Assembly: GCF_900101345.1 (NCBI RefSeq)
Contig: NZ_FMUX01000001.1
Location: forward strand, 616,581 to 680,580
Source: Desulfoluna spongiiphila
GTDB taxonomy: Bacteria > Desulfobacterota > Desulfobacteria > Desulfobacterales > Desulfolunaceae
DNA length: 64,000 bases
Direction of reading: 5' to 3'
Part shown: positions 1 to 8,347 of the stretch, in pieces
Layout of the letters: the number at the start of each line of letters is the position of its first letter
Position numbering within the stretch: position 1 is the stretch's first letter
Program-made: the position numbers and the translations under genes
Notes under the pieces: model-generated
What the model was told of the DNA's origin: nothing
Databases searched by the model: none
The model's input: the letters and a program-made list of their open reading frames with translations, nothing else

Positions 1-1
1 C

Positions 2-478
2 ATCGGCAAGGTCTTCCGCACCGCTTACAGCGAGCTGAAAAAACTCTCCAGCGCAGGCATCGGCGCTTCAAGCGAGGTCGGCATCGTCATGGGGGGCAAC
101 GGCATCGACAACGTCCGGCGTACCCTGCGCCGTGCAACCTCCCAGGAGGTCACCCGCCTCATGCAGCTCACCCCGTTTCTTGCCACGGCCGGCAGCACGG
201 CCCCCTTCATCGGCCTCTTCGGAACGGTCTGGGGCATCATGAACTCCTTTCAGGGCATCGCCTACAAGGGCTCCGCCAACCTGGCCGTTGTGGCACCGGG
301 CATCGCGGAAGCCCTCATCGCCACCGCCGTGGGCCTCATGGTGGCCATTCCGTCGGTCATCGCCTACAACTATTTTGCCCAGCGCATCCGCATCATCGAG
401 GTGGAGCTCAACAACTTCTCCTCCGACTTTTTAAACATCGTCGAACGGGACATCCTGCGCAAAGGAAACGGAAAATGA
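2..478 (+). CDS. tolQ: TolQ, proton-channel subunit of the Tol-Pal system (5' truncated)
   Basis: Only the last 158 residues are in the window; the frame is open from base 2. The fragment carries the two C-terminal membrane helices of the TolQ/ExbB/MotA family, including a TAGSTAPFIGLFGTVWGIM segment and a second helix rich in Ala, Ile and Val (around 300-380). By family knowledge TolQ with TolR forms the inner-membrane motor that uses proton flow to energise TolA. Its stop overlaps the tolR start (ATGA at 475-478), so the two are translationally coupled. The order tolQ-tolR-tolA-tolB-pal downstream fixes the identity over ExbB. Confidence 0.95.
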   Translation: MGKVFRTAYSELKKLSSAGIGASSEVGIVMGGNGIDNVRRTLRRATSQEVTRLMQLTPFLATAGSTAPFIGLFGTVWGIMNSFQGIAYKGSANLAVVAPGIAEALIATAVGLMVAIPSVIAYNYFAQRIRIIEVELNNFSSDFLNIVERDILRKGNGK

Positions 479-888
479 TCTCTGGCGGCAACGACAACGA
501 GCTGATGAGCGAGATCAACGTCACCCCCTTTGTGGACGTGATGCTGGTGCTTCTCATCATCTTTATGGTGGCAGCCCCCATGATGACCCAGGGGGTGGAT
601 GTGTCCCTGCCCGAGGCAGCGGCAGGCTCCCTTGCCCGGGATGACGACGAGCCCTTTTACGTCACCATCAAAGGCGGCGGCGAGATCTTCATCAACGATT
701 TTCCCGTGGACTCGGACAGGCTCCGGCCCAAGCTCACCGCCCTGCTCAAGGAGCGGCCCGGAACCCGAGTCTTCCTGCGGGCCGACAAGTCCATCAGTTA
801 CGGCACGGTGGTTCGGACCATGGCCGAAATCAAGGGCGCCGGCGTGGAAAAATTAGGCATGGTAACGGAGCCCCTTGAAACCAAGTAA
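475..888 (+). CDS. tolR: TolR, Tol-Pal motor subunit (ExbD/TolR family)
   Basis: The 137-residue protein has a short cytoplasmic N-terminus, one membrane helix at about residues 17-37 and a periplasmic domain, the usual TolR/ExbD size and layout. The helix begins with the motif INVTPFVDVMLVLLIIFMV; its Asp (FVDV) is the proton-carrying residue known from the family. It works with TolQ as the energising stator for TolA. The start codon overlaps the tolQ stop by 4 bp, and the 3' end overlaps the proposed tolA start, which suggests coupled translation along the operon. Confidence 0.95.
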   Translation: MISGGNDNELMSEINVTPFVDVMLVLLIIFMVAAPMMTQGVDVSLPEAAAGSLARDDDEPFYVTIKGGGEIFINDFPVDSDRLRPKLTALLKERPGTRVFLRADKSISYGTVVRTMAEIKGAGVEKLGMVTEPLETK

Positions 889-1762
889 TGATCAGCCCAG
901 GTCCGAAACGAAGACGCCTCACATGACCCCTGCGCCCAGACATCACCAGACCGGCGGCGATGAAAACCGCCTGCTCACCCTTGCCGTGATCATCTCACTC
1001 ACCGGACACGTCCTGCTGTTCACCCTCTCCCACGTCTTTACCACCAGCGGGTACAAGCCCCACAAAACACCGCGCTCCATCGACGTGGACCTGGTGCAGA
1101 CCGAGCTGCCCAAAAAGAAGACGACCAAGGCACCGGACGCCCGGAAGCAGTCGCAGCCCGCCAGCGCCAAACCGGAGCAGGCCACCGCACCGGCCAAAAA
1201 AGCCACCCGCAAAAAGAGCGCCAAAAAAGTACAGGCCCCCACCACCAAAACGATCTCCGGCAAAAAGTCGGTCAAACGCAAGCGAAAGGTGATCACCCCG
1301 GACGACCTGGTGAAAAACGCCCTTCAAAAAATGGCCCGGGAGACATCCAAACCGGAGCCCCTGTCCGAGCGCTTGAACCGCCTGAAAAAAGAGGTGGCCG
1401 ACACCAAGGCTCCCCCGGCTGCATCCGCCGAGGGCACCGCCACGGGTGAGCCCACCACCACCCAGATCTCCATCAAAGAGCGTTACTACCGAACCATTGA
1501 GGTCATCATCCGGAAAAACTGGGCCTACCCCGTCCAGATGGCCGGCACAAGCGCCACGCTCAAAACCCAGGTTTTCTTCACCGTGATGCCCGACGGCTCG
1601 GTGCGCGACGTCTGGGTCTCCCAGCGATCCGGCAATGCCAGCTTCGACCGCTCCGCCTTGAGCGCCGTTCACAAATCCACCCCCCTGCCGCCTTATCCGG
1701 CCGGGATCAACGATCGAAAGCTTCCCTTTGTCGTCGACTTTGACATCAGCGAACTTTTGTAG
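875..1762 (+). CDS. tolA: TolA/TonB-family energy transducer
   Basis: The protein has one N-terminal membrane helix (LLTLAVIISLTGHVLLFTL), a long Lys/Ala/Pro-rich periplasmic spacer and a C-terminal TonB/TolA domain (VFFTVMPDGSVRDVWVSQ... then PLPPYP). It links the TolQR motor to TolB and Pal at the outer membrane. The spacer is much shorter than in Escherichia coli TolA. The start is uncertain: TTG at 875 overlaps tolR by 14 bp and has GGAG four bases upstream, while an in-frame ATG at 923 would give 279 residues but has no good ribosome-binding site. Position between tolR and tolB favours TolA over TonB. Confidence 0.88.
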   Translation: MKPSNDQPRSETKTPHMTPAPRHHQTGGDENRLLTLAVIISLTGHVLLFTLSHVFTTSGYKPHKTPRSIDVDLVQTELPKKKTTKAPDARKQSQPASAKPEQATAPAKKATRKKSAKKVQAPTTKTISGKKSVKRKRKVITPDDLVKNALQKMARETSKPEPLSERLNRLKKEVADTKAPPAASAEGTATGEPTTTQISIKERYYRTIEVIIRKNWAYPVQMAGTSATLKTQVFFTVMPDGSVRDVWVSQRSGNASFDRSALSAVHKSTPLPPYPAGINDRKLPFVVDFDISELL

Positions 1763-1768
1763 GTAGCC

Positions 1769-3124
1769 ATGCAGACATTATTTAAAACCCTTGCACGCCC
1801 CCTTCTTCTTTTCATCGTCCTTCTTCTGGCCGCCGCCCCGGCCCAGGCCGAGGAGCGGGTTCGCCTGAGGGTCACCAACCCCTTTGAAAACAAAACCCCT
1901 GTTGCCGTCCCGGCCTTCCGGGCCACGGGGGCATCGGACCGTGAGGCGGCACTGGCCGAAGAGGCCGTGGCCCTTCTCCAGAAGACCCTTGCCTTTACCG
2001 GGTATTTTCGCATGGTGAGCTCCGACGCCTTTCTGGAGGAGCCCTCAAAAACCGGCATCACCGAACAGGACATCCACTTTGACAGGTGGCGTTCCTCCGG
2101 TGCCGAGCTCCTTGTCACCGGCAGCCTCACCGTCAGTTCCCAGGCCATCATCGGCGATTTCTATCTCTACGACATCTTCCGCCAGAAGAGCCTCTTCGGG
2201 GTCCGTTTCCGAGGTGCCGGCACCCCGGAAGAGACCCTGCGCCCCCTGATCCTGAAGCTCGCCGACAAAATCATGGTCACCTACTCGGGCAAACACGGCT
2301 TCTTCAACAGCCGCATCGCCTTTGTCTCCACGGGGACCACGGGCATCAAGGAGATCTGGGCCAGTGCCTTTGACGGTCACGCCCCCGTCCAGATCTCCCG
2401 AAACAACGCCATCACCCTGACCCCAAGCTGGTCTCCGGACGGGTCGACCCTGGCCTACACCTCCTATGTTCACGAAAAACCCGATATTTTCATCCAGGGA
2501 TCCTGGCCCGGGGCCCGGCGTGATCTTGTGACGGCTAAGGGCACAACAAACATCACGCCGACGTGGCTTCCCGGGGGAAAAACCATGGCGGCGTCGTTGA
2601 CAATTGACGGGGATCAAGCGATTTATCTGTTGACCCAAAAGGGTAAAATACGTAAAAGGTTAACAAGAAAGTGGAGCAAATGGGGAATTGACGTGTCTCC
2701 GGTATTTTCCCCGTCAGGCGACAGGATGGCCTTTGTATCCAAGAGATCGGGCTCACCCCAGATTTATATCAAACACCTGGCCACCGGCCGCATCGAACGC
2801 CTCACTTTTGACGGAAAATACAACACGAGCCCAGCCTGGTCACCTGCAGGGGACCAGATTGCATATGCCGGATCCAGAAACGGTCATTTTGATGTGTTTG
2901 TCATCAATGTCCGCGGTGGACGCCCCATGCAGCTCACCTTTGACTCCGGGGACAACGAGACCCCGTCCTGGTCGCCCGATGGCAGCCTGATTGTTTTCTC
3001 CTCGAACAGGAGAGGCAGATCATCCATTTATGTCATGAACGCATACGGCACAGATCAACGGCAACTCGTATCACTGCCCGGTGAACAGACCGCCCCGGTG
3101 TGGTCTCCCAATTTAACCCAATGA
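1769..3124 (+). CDS. tolB: TolB, periplasmic beta-propeller of the Tol-Pal system
   Basis: The 451-residue protein has a Sec signal peptide ending near AQAEE (residues 1-29), an N-terminal TolB domain and a C-terminal six-bladed propeller. Blade motifs of the form SPDG/SPSG/SPAG followed by a hydrophobic strand recur at about residues 226, 317, 361 and 405. TolB binds Pal and the TolA C-terminus in the periplasm. It begins 6 bp after tolA. The last 530 bases (about 2585-3113) are clearly more AT-rich than the first part, with codons such as ATA, AGA and TTA that the neighbours avoid. This suggests a mosaic gene; the reading frame is intact. Confidence 0.95.
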   Translation: MQTLFKTLARPLLLFIVLLLAAAPAQAEERVRLRVTNPFENKTPVAVPAFRATGASDREAALAEEAVALLQKTLAFTGYFRMVSSDAFLEEPSKTGITEQDIHFDRWRSSGAELLVTGSLTVSSQAIIGDFYLYDIFRQKSLFGVRFRGAGTPEETLRPLILKLADKIMVTYSGKHGFFNSRIAFVSTGTTGIKEIWASAFDGHAPVQISRNNAITLTPSWSPDGSTLAYTSYVHEKPDIFIQGSWPGARRDLVTAKGTTNITPTWLPGGKTMAASLTIDGDQAIYLLTQKGKIRKRLTRKWSKWGIDVSPVFSPSGDRMAFVSKRSGSPQIYIKHLATGRIERLTFDGKYNTSPAWSPAGDQIAYAGSRNGHFDVFVINVRGGRPMQLTFDSGDNETPSWSPDGSLIVFSSNRRGRSSIYVMNAYGTDQRQLVSLPGEQTAPVWSPNLTQ

Positions 3125-3146
3125 AACTTGTTGACGAGGAGGAATG

Positions 3147-3713
3147 ATGGGAAAAAACTGGAGAGGAAGCTTAGCGCTCATTACCGTGCTGCTCACCATG
3201 CTGGTGGCAGTATCGTGCTCCCAAAAACCCGTAGAAACCGACCCCACCACTGACGCCGCTGCCCAGGAGGCCATGACCGACGAGGCCGCCGACGCCACAG
3301 CCGCTGCTGATGACGCCGCCATGATCGCTGAAGAAGAGCTCATGAAAAAAGAGGCGGCCGCAAGGGCCGAGGCGCGCAGTGCCTTTGAGAACACCAATAT
3401 CTTTTTCAACTATGACAGCTCTGCCGTTCAGGACTCCGAGATCGCAGCCCTTGAAGCCAAGGCCGAGTGGCTCAAAGAGAACCCCGGTGTCCGCATCACC
3501 ATCGAAGGACACTGCGACGACCGCGGAACCACCGATTACAACCTCGCCCTGGGCGACCGCCGTGCCGCACGCGTCAAAGCTTTCCTTGAAAGCCTCGGCG
3601 TGGACGCAGACCGCATGGTCACCGTCAGCTACGGCGAAGAACGCCCCGCAGACCCGGCGGCCAACGAAAGCGCCTGGGCCAAGAACAGGCGTGCTGAGTT
3701 CGTTATCCGCTAA
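3147..3713 (+). CDS. pal: Pal, peptidoglycan-associated lipoprotein
   Basis: The 188-residue lipoprotein has a signal peptide with lipobox AVSC (Cys about residue 24), an Ala/Asp/Glu-rich linker of roughly 50 residues and a C-terminal OmpA-like domain with IEGHCDDRGTTDYNLALGDRRA, which holds the residues that bind meso-diaminopimelate. It anchors the outer membrane to peptidoglycan and partners TolB. Two adjacent ATGs occur at 3144 and 3147; GAGGAGG at 3136-3142 is better spaced for 3147. The 20-bp gap after tolB and the terminator after the gene make pal the end of the tolQRAB-pal unit. Confidence 0.95.
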   Translation: MGKNWRGSLALITVLLTMLVAVSCSQKPVETDPTTDAAAQEAMTDEAADATAAADDAAMIAEEELMKKEAAARAEARSAFENTNIFFNYDSSAVQDSEIAALEAKAEWLKENPGVRITIEGHCDDRGTTDYNLALGDRRAARVKAFLESLGVDADRMVTVSYGEERPADPAANESAWAKNRRAEFVIR

Positions 3714-3762
3714 GGCCTGCCCGCGCCCTTAAAAGCCGGGCGGCACCATGGATAAACATGTC

Positions 3763-3804
3763 ACCGAAGGGCGTCTACGGACGCCCTTCGGTCTTTTGTG
3801 TTTT
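3763..3804 (+). terminator. Rho-independent terminator after pal
   Basis: A perfect 13-bp stem (3763-3775 with 3780-3792) around a TACG loop is followed by CTTTTGTGTTTT. It lies between pal and cpoB. Any start for cpoB upstream of 3842 would run through it. Confidence 0.9.
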
Positions 3805-3841
3805 AAAGCCCAACCACGACTGCATCAGGAGTACCCCTGCT

Positions 3842-4612
3842 ATGAAGCTCAAGGTCGTCGCCTGCCTGCTGGCGGGTCTCTCTCTCTCCGGCTGTGCCCT
3901 CCAGAAGGATTACGTTGCCATGAACGGGCGCATCACCCTGCTCGAAGAGGAGCTGCGCCAGAGCCAATCCGTCTCCAAGGGCATGGAAGAGTCGGTAACC
4001 AGCAAAAACGTACGACTGGCGAACAAACTCGAAAAACTTGACGAGGAGCTGCGCGTCATCCGCGGCGACATGGAAGCGGCCCTCCACCACAGCAGCCAGG
4101 TCTCCACCCAGAGTGCCGACTCAGAAGCCGCCCTGGCCGCCATGCAGGCGGGCATCGATGCCCTGGCAGCCAAAATCGCACGCCTCGAAACCTTCACCGG
4201 CTACGAACCCTCCAGCGACAAGCCCCGGCAGCAGACCGAAGGCGCCACGGCCGAGAACACGTACCTTGAGGCAAAAAAGGCCTTTGACGCAGGGGACATG
4301 GACACCGCCAAAAAAGGGTTTGCCACCGTGGTGGAGACCCACAAGACCTCCGACAGCGCGGACAACGCCCAGTTCTGGATCGGTGAAATCTATTACAGGG
4401 AGAAATGGTTCCAGAAGGCCATCCTCGAGTACCAGAAGGTGATTGAAAATTACCCCGACGGCAACAAGGTCCCGGCGGCTTTCTTAAAGCAGGGCCTGGC
4501 CTTTGAAGCATTGGGGGAGACCGAAAACGCCCACCTGATCCTGGGCGAGCTCCTTCGAAAGTACCCCGACACCGCAGAAGCCTCCATTGCCCGAAAAAAG
4601 CTGGAGCAATAG
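3842..4612 (+). CDS. cpoB: CpoB/YbgF, Tol-Pal-associated coiled-coil TPR protein
   Basis: The 256-residue protein starts with a lipoprotein-type signal (LSLSGC, Cys about residue 18). A coiled-coil segment follows (about residues 25-120, heptad-like Leu/Glu/Lys), then three TPR-like repeats (about 135-255) with the typical AYLKKG/FWIGEIYY patterns. CpoB coordinates Tol-Pal with peptidoglycan synthesis at division in well-studied species. Most CpoB proteins are soluble periplasmic proteins; the Cys here suggests a lipoprotein form. AGGAG lies about 10 bases before the ATG. The terminator between pal and this gene implies its own promoter or read-through. Confidence 0.88.
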   Translation: MKLKVVACLLAGLSLSGCALQKDYVAMNGRITLLEEELRQSQSVSKGMEESVTSKNVRLANKLEKLDEELRVIRGDMEAALHHSSQVSTQSADSEAALAAMQAGIDALAAKIARLETFTGYEPSSDKPRQQTEGATAENTYLEAKKAFDAGDMDTAKKGFATVVETHKTSDSADNAQFWIGEIYYREKWFQKAILEYQKVIENYPDGNKVPAAFLKQGLAFEALGETENAHLILGELLRKYPDTAEASIARKKLEQ

Positions 4613-4639
4613 GCTGGGGCACTTCCCGCTCTTTTTCCC

Positions 4640-4660
4640 GCCCCGCCCCGAAGGCGGGGC
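4640..4660 (+). other. GC-rich hairpin between cpoB and ruvC
   Basis: An 8-bp stem GCCCCGCC/GGCGGGGC (4640-4647 with 4653-4660) has a CCGAA loop and no T-tract. It may be a weak or Rho-assisted pause between the two units. Its function is unknown. Confidence 0.4.
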
Positions 4661-4682
4661 ATCGTCACAAGGCATCTAAAGC

Positions 4683-5171
4683 ATGGTCACTGTCATGGGG
4701 ATCGACCCCGGCCTGGCTGAAACGGGCATCGGCGTGGTCAGCGGCGCAGCCCTTACCGTCTCCGACTACTCCTTCGGCCACATCCGCACCACAAAGGACA
4801 TGAGCACCGCAGCGCGGCTTCACCTGATCCACGGCCGGATCAGCGAAGCCATCGCCATAAAAAAACCTGATGTCATGGTGGTGGAAGACGTCTTCTCCTT
4901 AGAGCGTTACCCCAAGTCCGGCATCCTTTTAGGCAAGGTGGTGGGGGTGGTCCTCCTTGCCGCCTGCACTGCGGGCATTCCGGTGACCGAGGTCCCGGTG
5001 CGAGAGGCAAAAAAAATCCTTTCCGGCAACGGCAACGCCAGCAAAGCCCAGCTGGAGCGATCCGTCCGGGACTTTTTGAAACACCCGGAAACGATCCGCC
5101 CCGACCACGCATCCGATGCCCTGGCCCTGGCCATGATCGGCCTTTTCCGACACAACCGGCTCCGCGCCTGA
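4683..5171 (+). CDS. ruvC: RuvC, Holliday-junction resolvase
   Basis: The 162-residue protein is normal length for RuvC. The acidic catalytic residues are visible: Asp in MGIDPG near the N-terminus, Glu in VVEDVF (about residue 67), and two Asp in the C-terminal DHASDALALAM. It cuts Holliday junctions moved by RuvAB. An in-frame ATG 12 bases downstream (MGIDPG) is an alternative start. ruvA follows after 17 bp, then ruvB, the classical ruvCAB order. Confidence 0.96.
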   Translation: MVTVMGIDPGLAETGIGVVSGAALTVSDYSFGHIRTTKDMSTAARLHLIHGRISEAIAIKKPDVMVVEDVFSLERYPKSGILLGKVVGVVLLAACTAGIPVTEVPVREAKKILSGNGNASKAQLERSVRDFLKHPETIRPDHASDALALAMIGLFRHNRLRA

Positions 5172-5188
5172 TGAGGTAACAACTGTCT

Positions 5189-5806
5189 ATGATCGGCTAC
5201 CTGCAAGGACGACTCCTGAAAAAAGAGGACGAAAAGATCCTCCTTCTCGTGGGAGGCGTCGGTTACAACATCCTCCTTCCCGCCTCGGTGATGGCCTCCA
5301 TCACCGCCAGCGAGCCCGGAGACGAGCTCTCCTTTTCCATCTATTACCACCAGACCGAGCGCCAGCCCAAACCCACCCTCATCGGGTTCCACACCGAAGA
5401 GGAGAAAGAGTTCTTCCAGCTCTTCATCTCCGTGGAGGACATCGGCCCCATGAAGGCGGTGAAGGCCATGGGCCTTCCCATCGAGGAGATCTCCGCAGCC
5501 ATTGAAGGCAGCGACCTGAAGAGCCTCATGAAGCTCCCCGGCATCGGCAAGCGTACGGCCCAGAAGATCATCGCCACCCTGGAGGGCAAAACCGCCCGAT
5601 TCGCCCTGGAGGCTGTCTCCCCAACCGGGACCCCTGCGCCCCCCCAGGCCGCCTTCGTGGACCAGGTCATCGATGTCCTCACCCACCAGCTGGGCCACAA
5701 GAGCAGCGATGCCCGGGCCCTGGTGGCCGATGCCATGGCCAGAAACGCCGCCGTGGACAGCCCCGAAGCCCTCCTGGACGAAGTCTACCGGGCCCCCAAG
5801 GGGTAG
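5189..5806 (+). CDS. ruvA: RuvA, Holliday-junction branch-migration subunit
   Basis: The 205-residue protein has the RuvA N-terminal OB fold (MIGYLQGRL...), the helix-hairpin-helix pair (DLKSLMKLPGIGKRTAQKII, about residues 110-130) and a C-terminal domain that contacts RuvB. It holds the four-way junction open and loads RuvB. It lies between ruvC and ruvB. The 181-bp gap before the RuvB start is longer than usual and contains no obvious terminator. Confidence 0.96.
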   Translation: MIGYLQGRLLKKEDEKILLLVGGVGYNILLPASVMASITASEPGDELSFSIYYHQTERQPKPTLIGFHTEEEKEFFQLFISVEDIGPMKAVKAMGLPIEEISAAIEGSDLKSLMKLPGIGKRTAQKIIATLEGKTARFALEAVSPTGTPAPPQAAFVDQVIDVLTHQLGHKSSDARALVADAMARNAAVDSPEALLDEVYRAPKG

Positions 5807-5987
5807 GCTCCCCGGACTTCGGCTCACCACCGGAGGCGCCACGCTTCCCGGTTGATTCCACACCCGGAAAAATGTATCATCGCGTGTGTCGGCTGTATCA
5901 TGATTGTTTCCCTTTACCCGAAGATGTGCCGGCATGGGGCCTTTGCGCCATGCCGCGGTCATCTCAATGAGGAGTTTCCCCCACGCG

Positions 5988-7043
5988 ATGAGCGATGACC
6001 TCTTCTCCTTTTCGTCTTCAAGTCCGTCTTCAAGCACCACCCCCCTTGTCTCCGGCAAGCCCATGGCCCCCGAGGAGGAAGAGAGCGTCTTCTCCCTGAG
6101 GCCTGGCTCTTTTTCCGACTACGTGGGGCAGCGGGAAACCGTCGAGACCCTTCAGATCGCCATCGAAGCGGCAAAAAAACGCGAAGAACCCATCGAGCAC
6201 GTGCTCTTCCACGGGCCTCCGGGCCTCGGAAAGACCACCCTGGCCCATATCATCGCCAACGAGATGGGGGGAGAGCTCACCATCACCTCGGGCCCGGCCC
6301 TTGAAAAGGGGGGGGACCTCGTGGGCCTTCTCACCAACCTCCAGCAGGGGGACATCCTCTTCATCGATGAGATCCACCGCATCCCCAAAGCCGTGGAAGA
6401 GTTCCTCTACCCGGCCATGGAAGATTTTTCCATCGACATCGTCTTTGACAAAGGGGTCCACGCCCGGAGCCACCGGTTCCGCCTCAACCGCTTTATCCTC
6501 ATCGGTGCCACCACCCGCATCGGGCTTCTGTCTGCCCCTTTGAGGGACCGGTTCGGCATGTTCCGCACCCTGGACTTCTACGACACCGAGGACCTCATCC
6601 GCATTGCCAGGCGATCGGCCGCCCTGCTCAACACCCCCTTAACCCCCGAAGGCGCCCGCGCCCTGGCCTTAAGGTCCCGGGGCACCCCCCGTATTCTCAA
6701 TCGCCTGCTAAAGAGAGTTCGGGATTATGCCGATGTAAGGGCAGACGGCGTTCTTACCGACGAGGTGGTGGAAAAAGCCCTGGCCCTTGAAGGGGTGGAC
6801 TGCCTGGGCCTCACCAACCTCGACCGCGCCTTTTTAAAGACCATCATCGATTACTATCGCGGCGGGCCCGTGGGCATCGAGGCCATTGCCGCCACCCTTC
6901 AGGAAGAGACGGACACCCTTGTGGACGTGGTGGAACCGTATCTCCTGAAAATCGGATTTCTCGCCCGCACCTCCTCCGGGCGAAAGGTCTCCCAGGACGC
7001 CAGCAGGCACCTGGGGTATGCGGTTCAAGGCCGCCTGTTTTGA
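5988..7043 (+). CDS. ruvB: RuvB, branch-migration AAA+ helicase
   Basis: The 351-residue protein has Walker A GPPGLGKT (about 76-83), Walker B FIDEIH (125-130), sensor 1 GATTR (173-177) and the C-terminal winged helix. It is the hexameric motor of RuvAB. Its N-terminus carries a Ser/Pro-rich stretch (about residues 6-20) before the family core. I chose ATG 5988 because the upstream frame lacks family similarity; an in-frame ATG at 5967 is also possible, and a GAGGAG at 5969 lies rather far from 5988. Confidence 0.96.
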   Translation: MSDDLFSFSSSSPSSSTTPLVSGKPMAPEEEESVFSLRPGSFSDYVGQRETVETLQIAIEAAKKREEPIEHVLFHGPPGLGKTTLAHIIANEMGGELTITSGPALEKGGDLVGLLTNLQQGDILFIDEIHRIPKAVEEFLYPAMEDFSIDIVFDKGVHARSHRFRLNRFILIGATTRIGLLSAPLRDRFGMFRTLDFYDTEDLIRIARRSAALLNTPLTPEGARALALRSRGTPRILNRLLKRVRDYADVRADGVLTDEVVEKALALEGVDCLGLTNLDRAFLKTIIDYYRGGPVGIEAIAATLQEETDTLVDVVEPYLLKIGFLARTSSGRKVSQDASRHLGYAVQGRLF

Positions 7044-7139
7044 CCGGAGACTCACGCGCATGGCCACCGGCCCCGCGACCCTGTAACGCCCGGGAGGGGA
7101 GACCGCCCCTTGCCCGGCCTGGTTTTCAAGGAGGATCTT

Positions 7140-7898
7140 TTGCCCTCGGACGACTACACCAAAGACCTGCAAGCGGAAGTGGCCCGATACGCCCTTCCCA
7201 ACCCCTACCGCCACACGCGTCAGTGGCGCCTCCTTTTTATAAGCAGTGACGGACGCGTGGTGCATTCCGGCAACTACCGGCGAGTGGTCACCACCTTCCT
7301 GATCTTCATGGGCCTTCTCATGGTGGCCCTTGCTGTCGCCACCGGCCTCTGGCTCCACACCCGAAGCAGCCTGGCCGAAAGCATCCTGCGAGAGCAGGGC
7401 CTCAGCACAACCCTGGCCAGCCAGGCCGCCGACCAGGAGCTGCTCATGGCCCGTTTGGCCCTGGCAGAGAAAAACACCCCCAAAAAGGTCACCGCACCTG
7501 CAAAACCCAAGGCAACAGCCAAAGCCAGCAAACCCGCGCCTCCCCCAAAGCCGCCTTTCATCCGCGTGGACGCCATGGACGCCCAGAGAACCGAAGACGG
7601 CTCGTTCCTCAACATCGACTTCAAGATCGCCAACGACACCCCGGGAAGAAAACGCATCAAAGGCACCCTCTTTCTGGTGACCGGCACGGAAAAAAACCGG
7701 CGCTGCCTCCCGCCGGTGCTCCTGAAAGAGGGCATCCCGTCGGACCCCTCCCGCGGGGAAGGGTTCCAGATGCGCAATTTTACAAACCACATCTTCAGGC
7801 TCCGCACCGATGCCGGCAAGCTGCCCTTCAAGGAGGTTATTCTCTACGGTTTTGACCAGGGCGGTGCCCTTCGCTATAAGAAAAAATTCACACTCTAA
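7140..7898 (+). CDS. Unknown single-pass membrane protein between ruvB and bactofilin
   Basis: I do not recognise a family. The 252-residue protein has a basic N-terminal cytoplasmic part, one membrane helix (FLIFMGLLMVALAVATGLW, about residues 50-68) and a short heptad-like segment. A Lys/Ala/Pro-rich linker (about 118-138) and a C-terminal globular domain of about 110 residues follow, presumably periplasmic. The start is TTG 7140, because AAGGAGGA at 7128-7134 is ideally spaced; TTG 7110 is in frame but less well placed. The layout (anchor, Pro/Ala linker, outer domain) resembles envelope-structure proteins. The adjacent bactofilin makes a cell-envelope role plausible, but this is inference. 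Confidence 0.75.
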   Translation: MPSDDYTKDLQAEVARYALPNPYRHTRQWRLLFISSDGRVVHSGNYRRVVTTFLIFMGLLMVALAVATGLWLHTRSSLAESILREQGLSTTLASQAADQELLMARLALAEKNTPKKVTAPAKPKATAKASKPAPPPKPPFIRVDAMDAQRTEDGSFLNIDFKIANDTPGRKRIKGTLFLVTGTEKNRRCLPPVLLKEGIPSDPSRGEGFQMRNFTNHIFRLRTDAGKLPFKEVILYGFDQGGALRYKKKFTL

Positions 7899-7938
7899 CC
7901 ACCCGGCCCGTCGGGTACGATATGGAAACATTCACACC

Positions 7939-8325
7939 ATGAACCCATCGAAACATCTTTCCGTTATCGACAAAAGTCTCACCTTTACCGGGAACATTTC
8001 CGGCAAGGGCCAGCTCGTGATCAAAGGGGTGGTCAACGGCACCATCCAGGCGGACAGCCTCATCATCGCCGAAGAGGGGACAGCCCAGTGCGACGTCACC
8101 GTCAGCTCCATCACCGTGGGCGGTACCTATGAGGGGACCCTGAAGGCGGAGAAAGAACTCATTGTGCTTAAAGGGGGATGCTGCTCCGGCACCGTGACCT
8201 GCGGAGACCTCATCGTGGAAGCCGGCGGGGTGGTCAATGCCGCAGTGACCTGCACAAAAAAAGAGGGCGGAAAGGGCAAAGGGCAGCCGGCCCCGTCCGC
8301 CGAACCGGTCAAGTTGGTCAAATAG
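7939..8325 (+). CDS. Bactofilin (polymer-forming cytoskeletal protein)
   Basis: The 128-residue protein shows the right-handed beta-helix pattern of bactofilins (formerly DUF583). Short repeats of about 17 residues run with Gly and Val/Ile strands (GNISGKGQLVIKGVVNGTI, then IIAEEGTAQCDVTVSSI), flanked by a disordered Lys/Gly/Pro tail. Bactofilins form membrane-associated filaments that localise envelope enzymes. The start is ATG 7939, 40 bp after the upstream membrane-protein gene and probably co-transcribed with it. In other bacteria bactofilins often sit with an M23 peptidase; here the only M23 gene is 30 kb away. Confidence 0.9.
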   Translation: MNPSKHLSVIDKSLTFTGNISGKGQLVIKGVVNGTIQADSLIIAEEGTAQCDVTVSSITVGGTYEGTLKAEKELIVLKGGCCSGTVTCGDLIVEAGGVVNAAVTCTKKEGGKGKGQPAPSAEPVKLVK

Positions 8326-8347
8326 CCACCTGCCCGCCGGTTGCCCT

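Noticed and set aside
3758..3841. Longer N-terminus for cpoB
   Set aside because: The extension would translate through the terminator hairpin at 3763-3792; the signal peptide and lipobox begin correctly at ATG 3842.
5904..5987. Longer N-terminus for ruvB from a TTG codon
   Set aside because: The added residues have no RuvB similarity and no ribosome-binding site.
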